Assembly: GCA_037501455.1 (NCBI GenBank)
Contig: CM074861.1
Location: 92,977,001-93,041,000 of the forward strand
DNA from: Lantana camara
Taxonomy: Eukaryota > Streptophyta > Magnoliopsida > Lamiales > Verbenaceae
Length of the DNA stretch: 64,000 bases
Direction of reading: 5' to 3'
The stretch's first letter is position 1, and the number at the start of each line of letters is the position of its first letter. Below, one piece after another: positions 1 to 11,935 of this stretch. The notes under the pieces were generated by a model. It was given only the letters and a program-made list of their open reading frames with translations, did no database searches and was not told where the DNA came from. A program made the translations under genes and the position numbers.

Positions 1-139
1 GTCAAAAGAAGATGCAGTGTGCCCCGAGCGGGGATTTACAAGATTTGCCTCAAACATAGAATCTTCTCAGATTGCGGGCATTCCACGATCGAGGAAGACG
101 CTCGCCTTGCAAAGTTTCCAGCAGGTAGGTGTTGTTCGC

Positions 140-1332
140 TCATACCTGGGTGACCTTGAAGGGGCCTTCCCAGTTGGGGTCTAGCTTTCCCACATGTCTG
201 GACACTTCAACTTTTTTGAGGACCAAGTCCCCCCAGTTGGAAGGTTCGCTCTTTGACGTGCTTGTTATATTGGTGGGCCACTGGTGATTTATATTTGTGC
301 ATCCGGGCTCAAGCAACGTTCCTCTTCTCATCCAGCAGGTCCAATTTGAGCGCTCGGTTACTCTCGTTGTCGGAAGGCTCGAAGTAAGCTACGCGTGCGG
401 ATTCTTGAGCAATCTCCGCAGGTATCATGGCCTCGGAGCCATAAACAAGGGAGTATGGGGTCTCGCATGTTACCGCTCGTGGGGTGGTGCGATATGCCCA
501 GAGGGCCCCTTGGAGCTCTTCAGCCCATTCACCCCTTTTTGCTCTCGAGCATCGTCTTGAGATGTTGGAGTATGGTCCTGTTTGTAACCTCAGCTTGGCC
601 ATTGGCCTGAGGGTGGCCCACGGAAGTGAAGCGTTGCTCAATGCCAAGTTCATAACACCACTCCCGAGTGTCAGCAGCAATGAACTGAGATCCATTATCT
701 GAGATTAGCACCCTCGGGATGCCGTATCTGCAGATGATGTTCTTCCAGATGAAATCTCTCACCACTTTAAACGTTATTTTCGCGACCGCTTCGGCCTCAA
801 CCCATTTAGTAAAGTAATCCACTGCGAGGATCACAAATTTCTTCTGTCCAAGCGCCATTGGTAGGGGTCCCACTGTGTCGATACCCCATTGGTCAAAGGG
901 CCACGAAACGTCAATGGGGACCATTTGGGTCGTCTGCAGTCGGGGAACGTTGGAGTAAAATTGGCACTTAGGGCATTTTTTGGAGTAATTGATGGCGTCC
1001 TCTAACATTGAGGGCCAGTAGAATCCGCCCCTTAACACTTTCTTAGCCAGAACCCGTCCGCCAGAGTGACTTCCGCAACTCCCACTATGCACATGCCCGA
1101 GCACCTCTTTAGCCTGTGAGGGCCTCAAGCATCTCAAGGGTGGGCCTTGAAATGACCGCTTAAAGAGCCTGCCCTCGTTGTCAAGTGAAAAATGAGGGAC
1201 TTTACTCCTGATCTTTCTCGCTTCCACTTTGTCAGATGGGCAAGTCCCATCTCTCAAGAATCTGACAATGTCATCCAACCAGTAAGGCTTGGATGGATCA
1301 ATCATACTTACTTCTTTCGAGGGTCTCTTCAC
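140..1332 (-). pseudogene. Tat-A integrase and pol C-terminus (broken)
   Basis: The minus strand encodes the zinc-binding HHCC region (HxxxCGSHSGG followed by KKCPKCQ), then a DDE core with GIDTVGP, SDNGSQF and ANGQAEVTN. This is the usual integrase series that joins retroelement cDNA to chromosomal DNA. The frame shifts near 529-700: the continuation (WAYRTTPR, YSLVYGSEAMIP) is in another frame at 309-695, and the C-terminal GDLVLKKVEV / LDPNWEGPF segment is in a third at 140-331. The DDE residues are present, but the protein cannot be made as one chain. It is the 3' part of a Tat-A pol remnant. Confidence 0.88.
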
Positions 1333-1800
1333 TTATCAAAGGCTTTTCCCGTTCTGAGGAACGTAATAGAACACTCGCAGGTGTCATCCAGAGCAGATGC
1401 AAATTTAGAGAGGGCATCCGCACGCTCGTTTTCCGCTCGTGGGACCTGCAGTAAGTGAAACTCCTTAAACTTGGCGATCACTTCCTTAGCCTTCGCTAGA
1501 TATTGCACCATGGTGGTTTCTCTAGCCTCATAAGTGCCATCAACCTGACTAGCAATTACAAGAGCCTCATACTCAACCTCGTTATTGGTAACCTGGAAGG
1601 CCAACTTGATTGCGTAATCCATTTCAACTCCATGGGGGTCTCTGAGGGTCACCCCAGCTCCCTCCCCTCCCCCCCTTAAGAGGTCGAGGAACCATCTGTG
1701 TGTAAGAGCCAAAGACCGTCGTCCTGTGAAGGAGTGGGCTCCAAGCCAAACTGTTCGACCAGGAGGTCTGCAACAGCCTGGGCCGGTATAGTTGTTCTAG
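1329..1800 (-). pseudogene. Tat-A second (archaeal-type) RNase H, deleted and frameshifted
   Basis: The minus strand shows the first catalytic region (TDGSSTS) in one frame ending at a stop beside a G-rich run (about 1665-1685 on plus). The rest (NNEVEYEALV, YEARETTMVQYL, ERADALSK) is in another frame. Compared with the intact Tat-B copy, the segment between EYEALV and DGTYEAR has lost about 20-25 residues, including the third catalytic aspartate (VTDSQLV in Tat-B). The domain is therefore inactive. An additional archaeal-type RNase H after the normal one is a known hallmark of Tat-lineage elements. Confidence 0.85.
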
Positions 1801-1879
1801 GCTCGAAGTTGACATCAAATTGGCTGAGCTCAATTGACCATTTAATTAGTCTGTCCGAGGCTTCTGGTTTTGAGAGGAC

Positions 1880-2418
1880 CTACTTGAACGGCTGATCTGT
1901 AAGCACGGTGATGGAATGGGCTTGGAAATAGGGTCTCAACCTCTTGGAGGCGTTGATTAGGGCACAGGCAAACTTTTCTATTTCCATGTATCTTTTTTCA
2001 GCGCCCTGCAAAGTTTTGCTCAAATAATACACAGGCAGATGCTTACGCTCGCGAACAGCAACGAGGACTGCGCTCGTTGCCCCTGAGGAAATAGAGAGAT
2101 AAACGAATAGATTCTCTCTTGGGACCGGTTTCGTTACAATGGCGCGCACGAGAGATACCGCTTCATATCTTGTAATGCCTTTTCGCACTCCCCGGTCCAA
2201 GCAAAATTGTGAGTATTACGCAGGATCTTGAAAAAGGGCAAGTGTCTGTCAGCGGAGCCGGAGATAAACCTATTGAGAGAGATGATCTTACCCACTAACA
2301 CTTGAACCTCCCTAACGTTTCAAGGGGAGGGTATGTCCAGAATCGCCTTGATTTTCCCTGGATTGTCCTCATTGCCTCTCTGACTGACCATATACCCTAA
2401 GAACTTTCCACCTCGCAC
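1880..2418 (-). pseudogene. Tat-A Ty3-type RNase H and connection region
   Basis: The minus strand encodes VAVRERKHLPVYYLSKTL, a GAEKRYMEIEK stretch and LRPYFQAHSI, matching the Ty3-type RNase H domain of the intact element at 28561-28790. The upstream connection (2200-2418) contains recognisable KILRNTHNFAW-like coding in a different frame, so there is at least one frameshift. Reverse transcriptase lies immediately upstream on the minus strand. No functional product is expected. Confidence 0.82.
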
Positions 2419-3084
2419 TCAGAACGTGCACTTTGAGGGGTTTAGTTTCATACCGTAGCGGTGGAGAATGCCGAAGGCCCGCCTGAGTTCATCCAGACGT
2501 GAGGGCTGACACTCGCTTTTGACGATCATGTCATCAACGTAGACTTCCATTGACCTTCCAATCTCACGCTCGAACATCTTGTTGATGAGACGCTGATAAG
2601 TGGCTCCTGCATTCTTGAGCCCAAATGGCATGACCAGAAAACAATAAACTCCTACGTGGACCACAAAGGATGTCTTGGGGTGATCCTCAGGTGCCATGAA
2701 GATCTGATAATAGTCCTGAAAGGCATCCATCATACTCATAAGTTCGCATCCCGCCGTCGAATCCACCAGTTGATCAATCCTTGGTAGAGGGAAAGGATCT
2801 TTGGGACACACCTTGTTGAGGTCCGTGAAGTCATTGCACATGCACCATTTGTTAGTGCTCTTGGGCACGAGAACCACATTGCAGAGCCATTCAAGATATA
2901 GGATTTCCTCTATGTACGGGGCCTCAAGGAGTTTGTTGACCTCTTCTTCAATGACTTGCCTCCTGAACCCATGAACATCCCTCTTCTTCTGCTTGACTGG
3001 TTTGAAGGCTGGATCCACATTGAGCCTGTGAACAATGACGCACGGATCTATACCCGTGAGGTCAGAAGCCTTCCATGCGAACAA
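2419..3084 (-). pseudogene. Tat-A reverse transcriptase domain
   Basis: A 221-codon open stretch on the minus strand carries the RT series MCNDFTDLNKVCPKDPFPLP, MMDAFQDYYQ, FLVMPFGLKNAGATYQRL and YVDDMIVKS, ending in MKLNPSKCTF. The first catalytic Asp (MMDAF) and the YVDD pair are both present. It is out of frame with the protease piece upstream and the RNase H downstream. This RT domain would copy element RNA to DNA in the intact element; here it is a fragment suitable for lineage placement. Confidence 0.92.
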
Positions 3085-3356
3085 ATCAAGGTTTTCTCAG
3101 AGAAAGTCAATCATCATGATTTGAGATGGACCATCAAGGTTTGAGCCAATCTGGGTGGTCTTTTCTGGATTCCTCGGTTCCAACTCGATGGTCAAGAATT
3201 TCTCATTAGGCTCAATGCGAACGGCAGGACGAAGGGCTTCGAGCGCCCGCTTTTTCCCTGTGAGCCTATCATGGTTTCCCTTGAGGGGTCACTGCCCTCG
3301 TTTCCTGAAGAGGAGCCCTCGAATGCTCCTGGAGGACCATATTCAGTATCCTTGAT

Positions 3357-3912
3357 CTATCCGGAAGCTCTCTTTTTGTTCTTCTTTTTATAAAGTTTGG
3401 CTCTTTTACGCTTGGGGCCGTCTTCATCTAACTTGGGGAAATCTACTGACTTCTTGGTGGAACCTGCTTGTATGGTTTGCTTGGGTTTGTGGCTGCGAAG
3501 TGAAAGGATGTAGCATTCCCAAGCTTCTTTGACATTGCAGAGCACCTCGCCTGTTCCCTCGGGCGTGGGGAACTTGACTTTCTGATGGTACGTTGATATT
3601 ACTACCTTGAAGTCAACGAGGGCTGGACGGCCAATAATGATATTATATGGGAGATCCATCTCAAGCACCGCATAAAGGACGCTCAAAGTCTTTCGCTGTG
3701 GGGTACGACCAAAAGAGGTAGCCAAGCGAATTTGTCCGCGGGGGACGATCTCGGAACCCCCAAAGCCGACTAGGGCTGTTCTGAGGGGTTCGAGGGGAAT
3801 GTTTGTTATATTCATCTTTTGAAACGTTTAGTACGGGAGAACGTTCACTGAGCTTCCACTATCAATCAAAACCCTCTTTACAACATGATTATGAACATCT
3901 AAACTAACCACC
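3357..3912 (-). pseudogene. Tat-A aspartic protease region
   Basis: The minus strand around 3830-3910 reads a protease core with the active-site motif IDSGSSVNVLPY. A stop codon follows at once; the frame reopens at 3815 with PLRTALVGFGGSEIVPRGQIRL, then IIGRPALVDFK and STYHQKVKFPTPEG, all typical of the Tat protease and its C-terminal flank. The active-site Asp is kept but the stop splits the domain. The pseudogene runs towards RT with a low-complexity Lys-rich tail. Confidence 0.85.
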
Positions 3913-5842
3913 ATGGGGCAGTCGGAGGTTTCGCCAACTCCCATGGGGTGTTACAATGTGTTTCAGGTCTTTCTCAGTGAACCCTACCATCTCATTCTCC
4001 TTCGAGCGTGAGGATCCTTCCAGTGAGTACACCGGCTTGGGCTTTGAGGATCTCTGATCGTAGCTGCGAACGTGGCGACGACGAGAGGCGTTGGAGTCAC
4101 CCCCCGAGGGTCCATCGACGATCATATTGATGACTGCGAAGGGCTGGTTTTCCAATTCGGCGGCTTTCTGCTTGCCACGCTAGCTTGTTTCTGGGGGGTG
4201 GTGGCGAGGGCTTCTGGAGCGCAAGCGGCTTTTCCCCCTCGCTCTCGCACGCTCAGAACAATGATCATCATACCTTTCTAGCACCTTCACAAATTCCTTG
4301 AGGTGCCTCCACCCCCCCCTCCCCCCCGCAATGAGCCTCTGGATCTCACTCTCGAGTTGGCGGCACTCATTTGTGTCGTGTCCTTTCTGTTTGTGGAAAG
4401 CACAGCACTTCCCTGAGCGTTTCTGAGCCTTGGTCTCCCTCATCTTTGGCGGTCTTTTGAACAACTTCTTGTCCACCATGGAATAGACTTCGGCGATGGG
4501 GCAGTTGCGGGGAATGCGCTCATGTCTGCGAGGGGGAGGGGAGTTTCTTCGAGCGGGGCACTGGGCTGCGGCGGCGGTTCTTGGGCTCCCCTCTGTCCTC
4601 CGGGCCTTTAATGGTTCGAGGGGCGTTGGAGAGTTTCTGATCCCTCGCGAAGTACATGTCCTCGAGGGTGAAAAAGGAGTCGGCTATATCCCTGATTTCC
4701 ATTAGTGAGCGAGGCTTTTTCTTTGCCACCTCCTCCAAAAACTCCTTGCTGACGTAGTTCTTCAAATTAATAGCCCCAAAGAGTACATGCATTAGGAAAT
4801 CCATCGAGGGCTTCTCCACCAACAGGATCTCTTTGTTGAACCTGCCCATGAAGGACTTGAGAGTCTCACTCGGTCCTTGCACCAAACTGTAGAAGGCTGT
4901 GGCAGCAGCTGCTGGAGCCTTCAAGGAATTTAAGTGGCTCATGAAGGCATCAGTCAAATCGTTATACCCTCGGATGGAGCGCGGGGGCAGCTTCTTATAC
5001 CACTCCTATGCCATTCCCACGAGGGAAGTGACAAAAACTTTTGTCCAGTAATGACTGAAATGCTCATAAAGGTCCATCAAGTGCATGAAGTGATCCAGAT
5101 GCTCAGCCGGATCGGTGGTTTCGTCGTAACGGTTGACGGATGTGGGAATTTTACCTTTCCCCGCACGGGCCATCAAGATCTCATCAATGAGGGGCGAACC
5201 GCCTGTCAAAGGCCTATGGTTCCCACCCTCATGGTCATGCCCCTCGTAATCTTCCTCCCTCCAGCGGCGAGGGACTAGGTTGCGTCGGTTACGATCCTCT
5301 CTGGCCCTGGACCTCTCGTCCCCCTCATGGGGGATTTGAGACCGTGCTCGAGAGAGCTGCTCCACGATGTGCTGCAGGTCCTCCAGTTGATCTTGGACTG
5401 CAGCTATCCGAGGGTCGTTTCCTTCCCTCCTATTAGTTCTTCCAGTGGCCTTGGACTGGACCTCCTCTTCAGCGTCTCCCGTCGAGGGAGGGGCTTTCTC
5501 CTTTTCCATAGGGTGTACCTCTTGATCAGCCCTTGGGGGTGCATCTTTTCCTTGCGCCGGAGGTGGTGGCAGTGGCTGGGCCCTCAGCACATTCTGGGCT
5601 GCCGCTAAGGGGTGAGTCCGCCATCCACCCATCGGTGGAGCCAACTGAGAGCCTGCCCTAGAGGAAAAATAGACGGAGGTAAAATGATTCCAAGCATTTT
5701 GTGCGGCTTGGACTTCGCACTGAGCGTATAACGCTTGGAGTTGTTGCGTCGTCATTTGGGGCATTTCCACCCCTTGAATCTCTCTAGGCAGGGAGATTGG
5801 AAGCTGCAAAGTGCCCACTTTGTAAGGTTGTACCATGGGCAC
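3904..5842 (-). pseudogene. Tat-A gag, main part (capsid and zinc knuckle)
   Basis: Minus-strand pieces at 5006-5842, 4520-4957, 4180-4479 and 3904-4155 are consecutive parts of one Gag. The capsid-type retrotrans_gag signature appears as TTDPAEHLDHFMHLMDLYEH, then YSLVQGPSETLKSFMGRFNKE. The zinc knuckle is CCAFHKQKGHDTNEC. Frames break near 4980 and at a G-run near 4310-4330, which also inserts extra Gly/Arg residues compared with Tat-B. The 5842 edge is the insertion point of the LARD-like element; the missing N-terminal part is at 15530-15864. Confidence 0.88.
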
Positions 5843-8800
5843 TGTAACATCCCGTTCGTCCTATAAATAAGGTACGTCACTTTTAAACCTTTTTATGTGT
5901 GTAATTATGTGATTTTGTGCTTTGCACGGCCCTATTTTGAACTCTTTAAGAGTTTAGGGGCTTGTTTGCAATTTTCTCTTTTTAGGGGTTTTTCGGTCAT
6001 TCCTCGTTCGATCGAGATTTTAACCTCTTTGACCCCTTTAACGCGTTTAGGGCAGCGAAACGAGTCTGTAGACTCTGAGTTTGCCCAATTCTGACGTCGT
6101 TAGCCCTTTCTACCGATCGGTTCTTCGACCGAGGTCCGGGTTAAATATCTATCTTCATCGTTTTGCGTGCCAAAAACTCCAGCTTCAGCTCTCTCTCCCT
6201 CCTCCAGCGATTCAAACACTGTTCACACACACTCGAAGGTGTATTTTCACACACAATCCAATAGTGCTTTTCGACGAGCTGGACGACGCGGTCTCAACCG
6301 TACCAAGATCATGGCCCGACGACAACCGGAGGTGGCCCTTTTCGCCGATTTCAGATGCGGCGGAAGAGGAGTGGCGGAGCCATCACTTCGCCGGCGTCCC
6401 GCAGTGGCTTCCGGCCACTCTCCGGCGACACGCGCCACCAACCCAGGTAAAGGAGCTCCCGGCATAATTTTCTGGACAGACGGCGCCGCCATCGGGGCGG
6501 CGAGGAGGCCGCACGCGCCGCCTGAAGCTCGTGGCGGCGGTTACTGTAGCGGCGTGTTTCGCCGCTTTCCGGCGACTTTTTCTGACGGGGTTTGGTGGTT
6601 TCCGAACGTTTTCGACCTCCTGAACCCATTTTCGGCATCAGATTGGGACGAATCGAGGCGTAGGTGGCGGTTCCGACGAGTGGCGCACCGGCGGACGTTT
6701 GGCGGCGGATTTGGCCCTCTTCCGGTGGGCTTTTGGGGGTGGTTCCTTCACGGAAGTTGCTCAGAATATTGGAACGTAGCGGATAGCGTTGGCCCCAACT
6801 CGAGAACCGGCCGACGGCGGCGAACCGGTGGCGGACCGGTCTGGACCGGCGGTCTGATTTTTCCAGCGACTTTTTCCGGTTTTGGCTAGGGGCTTTCAAA
6901 GGGCTCGTTACGGGCTTTCCAACGGTATGTCCGGATTTTATTTTCGTTTAGCGGTTTGTATTTAATTTCAGTTTTCGTTCTAGGGTTTTGGTTCGGTTTT
7001 TCTTTAACGAAGTCCTGTGTGTTTGGTATTTTCTGAAATTGGTTGAGGGCTTTTGTCGAGCAGGCCGAGGCGTACGTTTCTGTCCTTCCGGGGAATTTTC
7101 CGACCATCGGAGGCGGTGGTCCGGCGGCTGCACGTGGCCGTTCGGCCGGCTACGGTGGCGGCATTCCGGTGACTTTCGGTCAGCGGGTTCCTTTCGTTGT
7201 GGTGAGTCCAACGCCACTTTCCGTTCGTCAATTGGATGTCTGGTTGATTTTATATGAATTTTTGAAGTTGTTGTATTTGCTTTCGTTAATTGTTTTAATT
7301 GTAATTTCGGCCTTGTATGAACTATGAAATGGAAATTGTGAATTGTATGATATATGAAAATATATTGTGTTGTATGAAAGCTTAATTCGTGATTTAGTGA
7401 ATTTAATTGCCTCGTTATTTGCCTACTTATTTGAGAATAATTCTTGTTTAAGGGGTGTTAGTGTAATTTTAGAAAACTAATTGATTATGAATTTTATGAA
7501 ATGTAAGAAATGAATTATGATAGGCTAAGTTATATTTAATTTGAATAAATTGATCAAGTATGCTAATTGTTAGAATATCGTGAGAATTGTCAATGTATAA
7601 TTTATATATATTGTTATGTAATTCATGTTTAATTTCGTGAGACTTTGTGCATAGTATGATTTGAATTCTTTATGTCTTAATTTATTCTATGTAATTAATG
7701 TTACGAATTTTATAAGCTATGCATCTTTTGATATGTATTATGAATTGTAATATGCTCTGAATGACTTGATTGAATAAATATAGATTATATGTTGCATCAT
7801 TTGTATTCGTGAGCATGGTCGTGCGTCTGTTTGGTTGCTTCTGGAGTCTGAGTCTGTGTTGTGTGTTCAGTTGTTTAGGGGTTATCCAGGGAGTGTCTGT
7901 CAGCTGTCTGGGTTTCAGTGGGACTTCTTGGCCATTATTTCCGTGCTCGTCGGTGTACGGTGAGGTTTTCTTTCTTTTAGTTAAAGCGACCTAAAACCCT
8001 ACGTGTATTTTGAAGCCCGCATGTGAACTATATATATATATATATATATATATAGATATGTGTTCGGATATGTATTTTGTGGGAATTGGTCCCTTTTGTT
8101 ATGAAAGAATTGGAAAATTTTTTGTATATGTATATAAGCTATTTTACGTTTGTTTGGAAAAGCTTCGACAAGTGTGAGTGTGCGTGAATGTGTGTGTGAG
8201 TTTAAGCAGGGCATGATTGGCGGATAAGCTTCATATGGTAAGTGTGATATGTGTAAGTGTGTGTGTATCTGTGTGATGGGCCCCGGAGATTGTGGGTAAG
8301 GGAGACCCGGGACGACCATTGGGGTCGCCGGTTACGACCCCTGTGCACTTCTCCACCAACGGGAGACTTAGTTCTCCTATGCCGATGGAGCGCATTTTGG
8401 CTGGCCGTCGAAGGAACCGGGCGGGATCCTCCGGTTCACATGTTTCGTTCTGTGGAGGGTTGAGAGGGGCACCTCTCTTCCCCAACGGTGTGGCGGTGGG
8501 ATTGTTTATTGGATTTGCTTCTGTTTATGCTTTGAGCAAGTGTGAGTTAAGCGTGAACTCTCCGAGTTAGTTTGATTTCGATTCTGAACTTGGTTCGTGA
8601 AACGGGAATGGATTAATAATTAATAAAATTGGTTGATTTTGGCCTTTGGGCCTTAAACTCTTTTATATATTTACTATCACGGGAAAATATTTTAGATTGT
8701 AAAAACCGTGCCCCGGTTCATGAACTTTTTAATTTGTTATATGCTCTGCTCGTATGTATATGTATGGGTGCGTGTGTTAGCCCCCTCACCAGTCGTTAGG

Positions 8801-9412
8801 ACTGACCCCTCCTCGTTGTTCTTTTTCCCCCTTCTTTTGTTTGAGTTGTAGGTTTGCTTTGGGAGCTCGTTGGTGCTAGGCGGTTGAGTCGAGTCTTTCG
8901 TTTTGTTCGGGTTGAGTCGGTCTTTGGATTTGTATAGGTTTTGCATTCGTTTGAATTTGATTTAATTTGTTTAATGTATAAGTTTAATTTATTCGCTTTG
9001 TTATGCCACTATGAAAAGATTTATGTTTAAGTTTTGAATATATGAATTTTCGGGACAGGTTAGGACAGGGCTGGGATTAGTTGAATCCGTTTTGATTGTA
9101 TGCATTTGGGACAGGTTAGGACAGGTGAGTGGAACTAGTTGAACCCGTTTAGTTGATGTTTATTTATTTTCTGGATTGTATGAATTCGGTTCGTTGCATG
9201 AAGTTTTTGAAAGTTCATATTTTGAAATGCTTCTGCATTCTGCTTTTGTTTTCTCTTGCGTACTCTGTACAGGGTCTAGACCGCCTAGCTTTAGGTTGGA
9301 TTTTGGTTTGTCACCCGTTCGCTGTGACTTGGTGCGTGTGCGGATTTCCCATTTCGTACACGTGTCGGGTCATAGTGCGGGGGTGTGGCGCCCCACCGCT
9401 CGGGGTGTTACA
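5843..9412 (+). repeat. LARD 5' LTR
   Basis: It starts TGTAACATCCCG and ends CGGGGTGTTACA. Blocks include a GC-rich region (about 6280-6900), AT-rich DNA (7250-7780), a (TA)n run (about 8030-8054) and a GC-rich block at 8280-8480. Compared with the 3' LTR it lacks 36 bp near 6260. The many overlapping open frames in the GC-rich parts occur on both strands of both LTRs and do not look coding. Confidence 0.92.
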
Positions 9413-9419
9413 TCTTGAG

Positions 9420-9431
9420 TGGTATCAGAGC
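9420..9431 (+). other. LARD primer binding site (initiator tRNA-Met type)
   Basis: TGGTATCAGAGC, seven bases after the LTR end; this is the standard plant iMet PBS. Confidence 0.9.
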
Positions 9432-11248
9432 TACCAGGTTCAAAACCGGTGCTCTGGAGTCGTGTCGTGTCAGTTTAGGTCGTACGGCATAGGAGTACTT
9501 GTGCATTGCAATCGTTTAATGTGAAATATTGACTTCTTTGTATGAAATTGTCTGAGATTATGTGATTGTGTGCACACTATGATTACGATTTTTATAAAAT
9601 TATCATTGTATGCTTTGAATTTTTGTAAATTATGTGTTGCATCTGCATTTAGTTGGTGCTCTTAATTGTTTTCATTATTTGACATATCCACCTACTAACT
9701 CCCATGCATAAATATTTATTCAAATTGTGAATTGTAGGGTGACTCCTTGGCACCAAAACTGTAATTGATCGTGACAACACTTCCCACTTCTACCAATTGA
9801 TGAAAGAGGATTTGAGACTTCCATCTTCTGACCACTTGGAGTAAATGAATCTCTAGAAGAATTCAGTCAGGACTCGATGCTAATATAATGGAAACATGTA
9901 TCATGCATTCATAGCACGTGCATCATGCATTGGATTAAATTGTAATTATTCTGATCTTTTTGTTCTACGTACTCGATTGTTTTCTTGCTGATTAATGAGT
10001 ATATGCCATTCACATCCCTAACCCCACATGCATTAGATTCGTGATTGTATTTTAGGTGGTCATCTACCTGGTTCACCAAGTGCTGTCTTAGTTGAAGCCT
10101 CATTGGAATCCGAACAGGGGTTGATCAGAAGTGTACGCTTGATCCAACAAGCTCAGAGTATAGGGAGGATGAAAGAAGATATTTGTCTACGAGAGAGATC
10201 TTACATCTTTTAATTATCGAGGTGCCTTTGGGATTTGTACCTAACTACTTGGAGGTGCTCGGGAGTAACACGTTTTACAAGGACACTAGGATTTCTAACT
10301 CTGGATGGCGTGAGGTAGCAACGAAGAAATTGAAGCAATTGTACCATTCAGAGTCATTCAAGGGAGGGTCAGACTATTTTAAAGACATCAACAAGAGTAG
10401 TTACACTGTACTAAGGAAAAAGGGGAAAACTTTAAAATAAGGAATTTCGTAGCAATGTTTTCGAAAGCCAACCTCGCCAAATTACGAGGACGGGAGCATC
10501 AGTTAAAATGACAGTAGCAAAGTGGGATTGATTAAGAATTCTCCATTGATCTCCTCACGCACGTTATAAGAAACCTTCCCGTTGATGGAGACAGCAAATT
10601 CTATTTCTCGCGAATTTTATCGGGACTTCGGAAAACCCTACGGATCACTTGGCTCCGAAAACTAATTGAAACGGTTCGAGACCCTTTTGAACCAGAGGAT
10701 GCGAGGAAATACCAAAGAATGCAAAATGGGAAGTTGGAACTATGGCCGGTTAAGGATTTGATTATCCTCTCAAGTTAAAGAAATTGTCAACCACGACTTC
10801 ATTGCCACGGTGAACGGTACATTAAACATTCATGGCATTTGCACACATGCATTGCATAAGTAATTATATTTTATTTTGTTTGACGTGTGTGACAACGTGT
10901 GTAATAACGTGACTAATTGATTTAATTTCGTAATTTAAAGTTTTCTGTTGTTTGTGAACTCTTGCCAAGCTGATTGGATTGCATGCTTGTGTAAATTAAT
11001 TGTGCCTCTATGTTTAATGTTCTTGATTGCTCATTACCCCTTTCATGCATATACATATATTGTAATCTTATTTTACAGAGATTCCATCGCGATATCCCCC
11101 TTGAGTTGAGCATGGATGACGAGTCTACACTCCAGGGACACCGATATCAGTTGTGATAAGGTACACTAAACATGCATCACATGTTTTGTGTCTAGTGTTT
11201 GCTCCAATGTGTGTTTGTTTGATTACTGAGTAAGTGGACTTGTGTGCT

Positions 11249-11646
11249 AGAGAGTTGTTGAGATCTCTCTCTATTTATGTGTTAGGGAGATGTGGGATTC
11301 TCCCTATTTGTATGATAGAAAGATGTTGGATTCTTTCTGAGTTTTGTGCACAAGAGATGCTGGATTCTCTTGTTCTTAGGTATTCGAGGGCTGCTGGATT
11401 CCCTTGGATTTAGGGTTTGAGAAATGCCGGATTTTCCCAAACTAGATTGTCTAAGAGATGTGGAATTTATCAGACTTAGGTTAAGAGACGGGGTTCTCTC
11501 GATGCTGTGTTTGGGAGACGGGGTTCTCTCAATTCTGTACCTGAGAGACGGGGTTCTCTCCCTTGTGTGCTGAGAAACGGGGTTTTCTCTTTTGTGTGCC
11601 GAGAGACGGGTGCTCTCACTTGCTTGTTGAGAGATGGGAGTCTCTC
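11249..11646 (+). repeat. Tandem array of small co-varying hairpins
   Basis: About 13 units spaced 28-50 bp apart each form a 5-7-bp stem with a short loop. The first half uses loops close to TGTTGGAT: AGGGAGA/TCTCCCT (11284-11305), AGAAAGA/TCTTTCT (11317-11338), CAAGAGA/TCTCTTG (11351-11372). The second half uses CGGGGT-like loops: GAGAGA/TCTCTC (11543-11560), GAGAAA/TTTCTC (11572-11589), GAGAGA/TCTCTC (11629-11646). Stem sequences differ from unit to unit but both arms change together, while the loop is kept. No function is known to me. Confidence 0.8.
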
Positions 11647-11921
11647 TTGTTTGTTACCGTTGCGTGGTGGGTGGCCTGACTTCAGCCATTAAGCGATGAG
11701 AATGCGACGGTGTCGAGCTTGGAGTGCCGTGACCTATGGGTGATTGAATGAAGTGTTCAGACAGATCTCTGTGGCTACCAAACCCTGAAGGGAGATGATG
11801 CCATCAAAGGGGTAAAACTTCACAGCCAGGGCTATGACTATACGATTTTTGGAAGATTGTTTGAAGTAGTCCAGATCGAAGCTCTTCGACTCAGCAGTAG
11901 GACCTGAGGACAGGTCCTTTT

Positions 11922-11933
11922 GAAGGAGGGAAG
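11922..11933 (+). other. LARD polypurine tract
   Basis: GAAGGAGGGAAG directly before the 3' LTR; this is the expected plus-strand primer position. Confidence 0.75.
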
Positions 11934-11935
11934 TT

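Larger units (their letters stand above)
9413..11935 (+). other. LARD internal region, non-coding
   Basis: It holds the PBS, a spacer with only short frames (the longest, 10183-10440, has no recognisable domain), a segment near 10480-10500 (ATTACGAGGACG) resembling the post-pol end of chromoviruses, the hairpin array (11249-11646) and the purine tract. No Gag, protease, RT or integrase motifs were seen in any frame. Confidence 0.75.

Noticed and set aside
6167..7327. Several 70-240-codon open frames on both strands of the LARD 5' LTR (repeated at 12260-13452)
   Set aside because: They overlap in multiple frames within a GC-rich LTR block, lack domains, and do not stay equally open between the two LTRs.
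8231..8570. Open frames in the second GC-rich block of the LARD LTR (and 14348-14687)
   Set aside because: Opposite-strand overlapping frames in a conserved nucleotide block; no protein family recognised.
10183..10440. 86-codon frame in the LARD interior
   Set aside because: No motif; charged, low information; the element interior is otherwise non-coding.
11249..11646. CRISPR-like array
   Set aside because: Units are degenerate, spacers are not unique inserts, there are no cas genes, and the DNA is plant.
11507..11692. 61-codon frame with repeated RRGSL-like units
   Set aside because: It is the translation of the hairpin array; the repeat is explained at nucleotide level.
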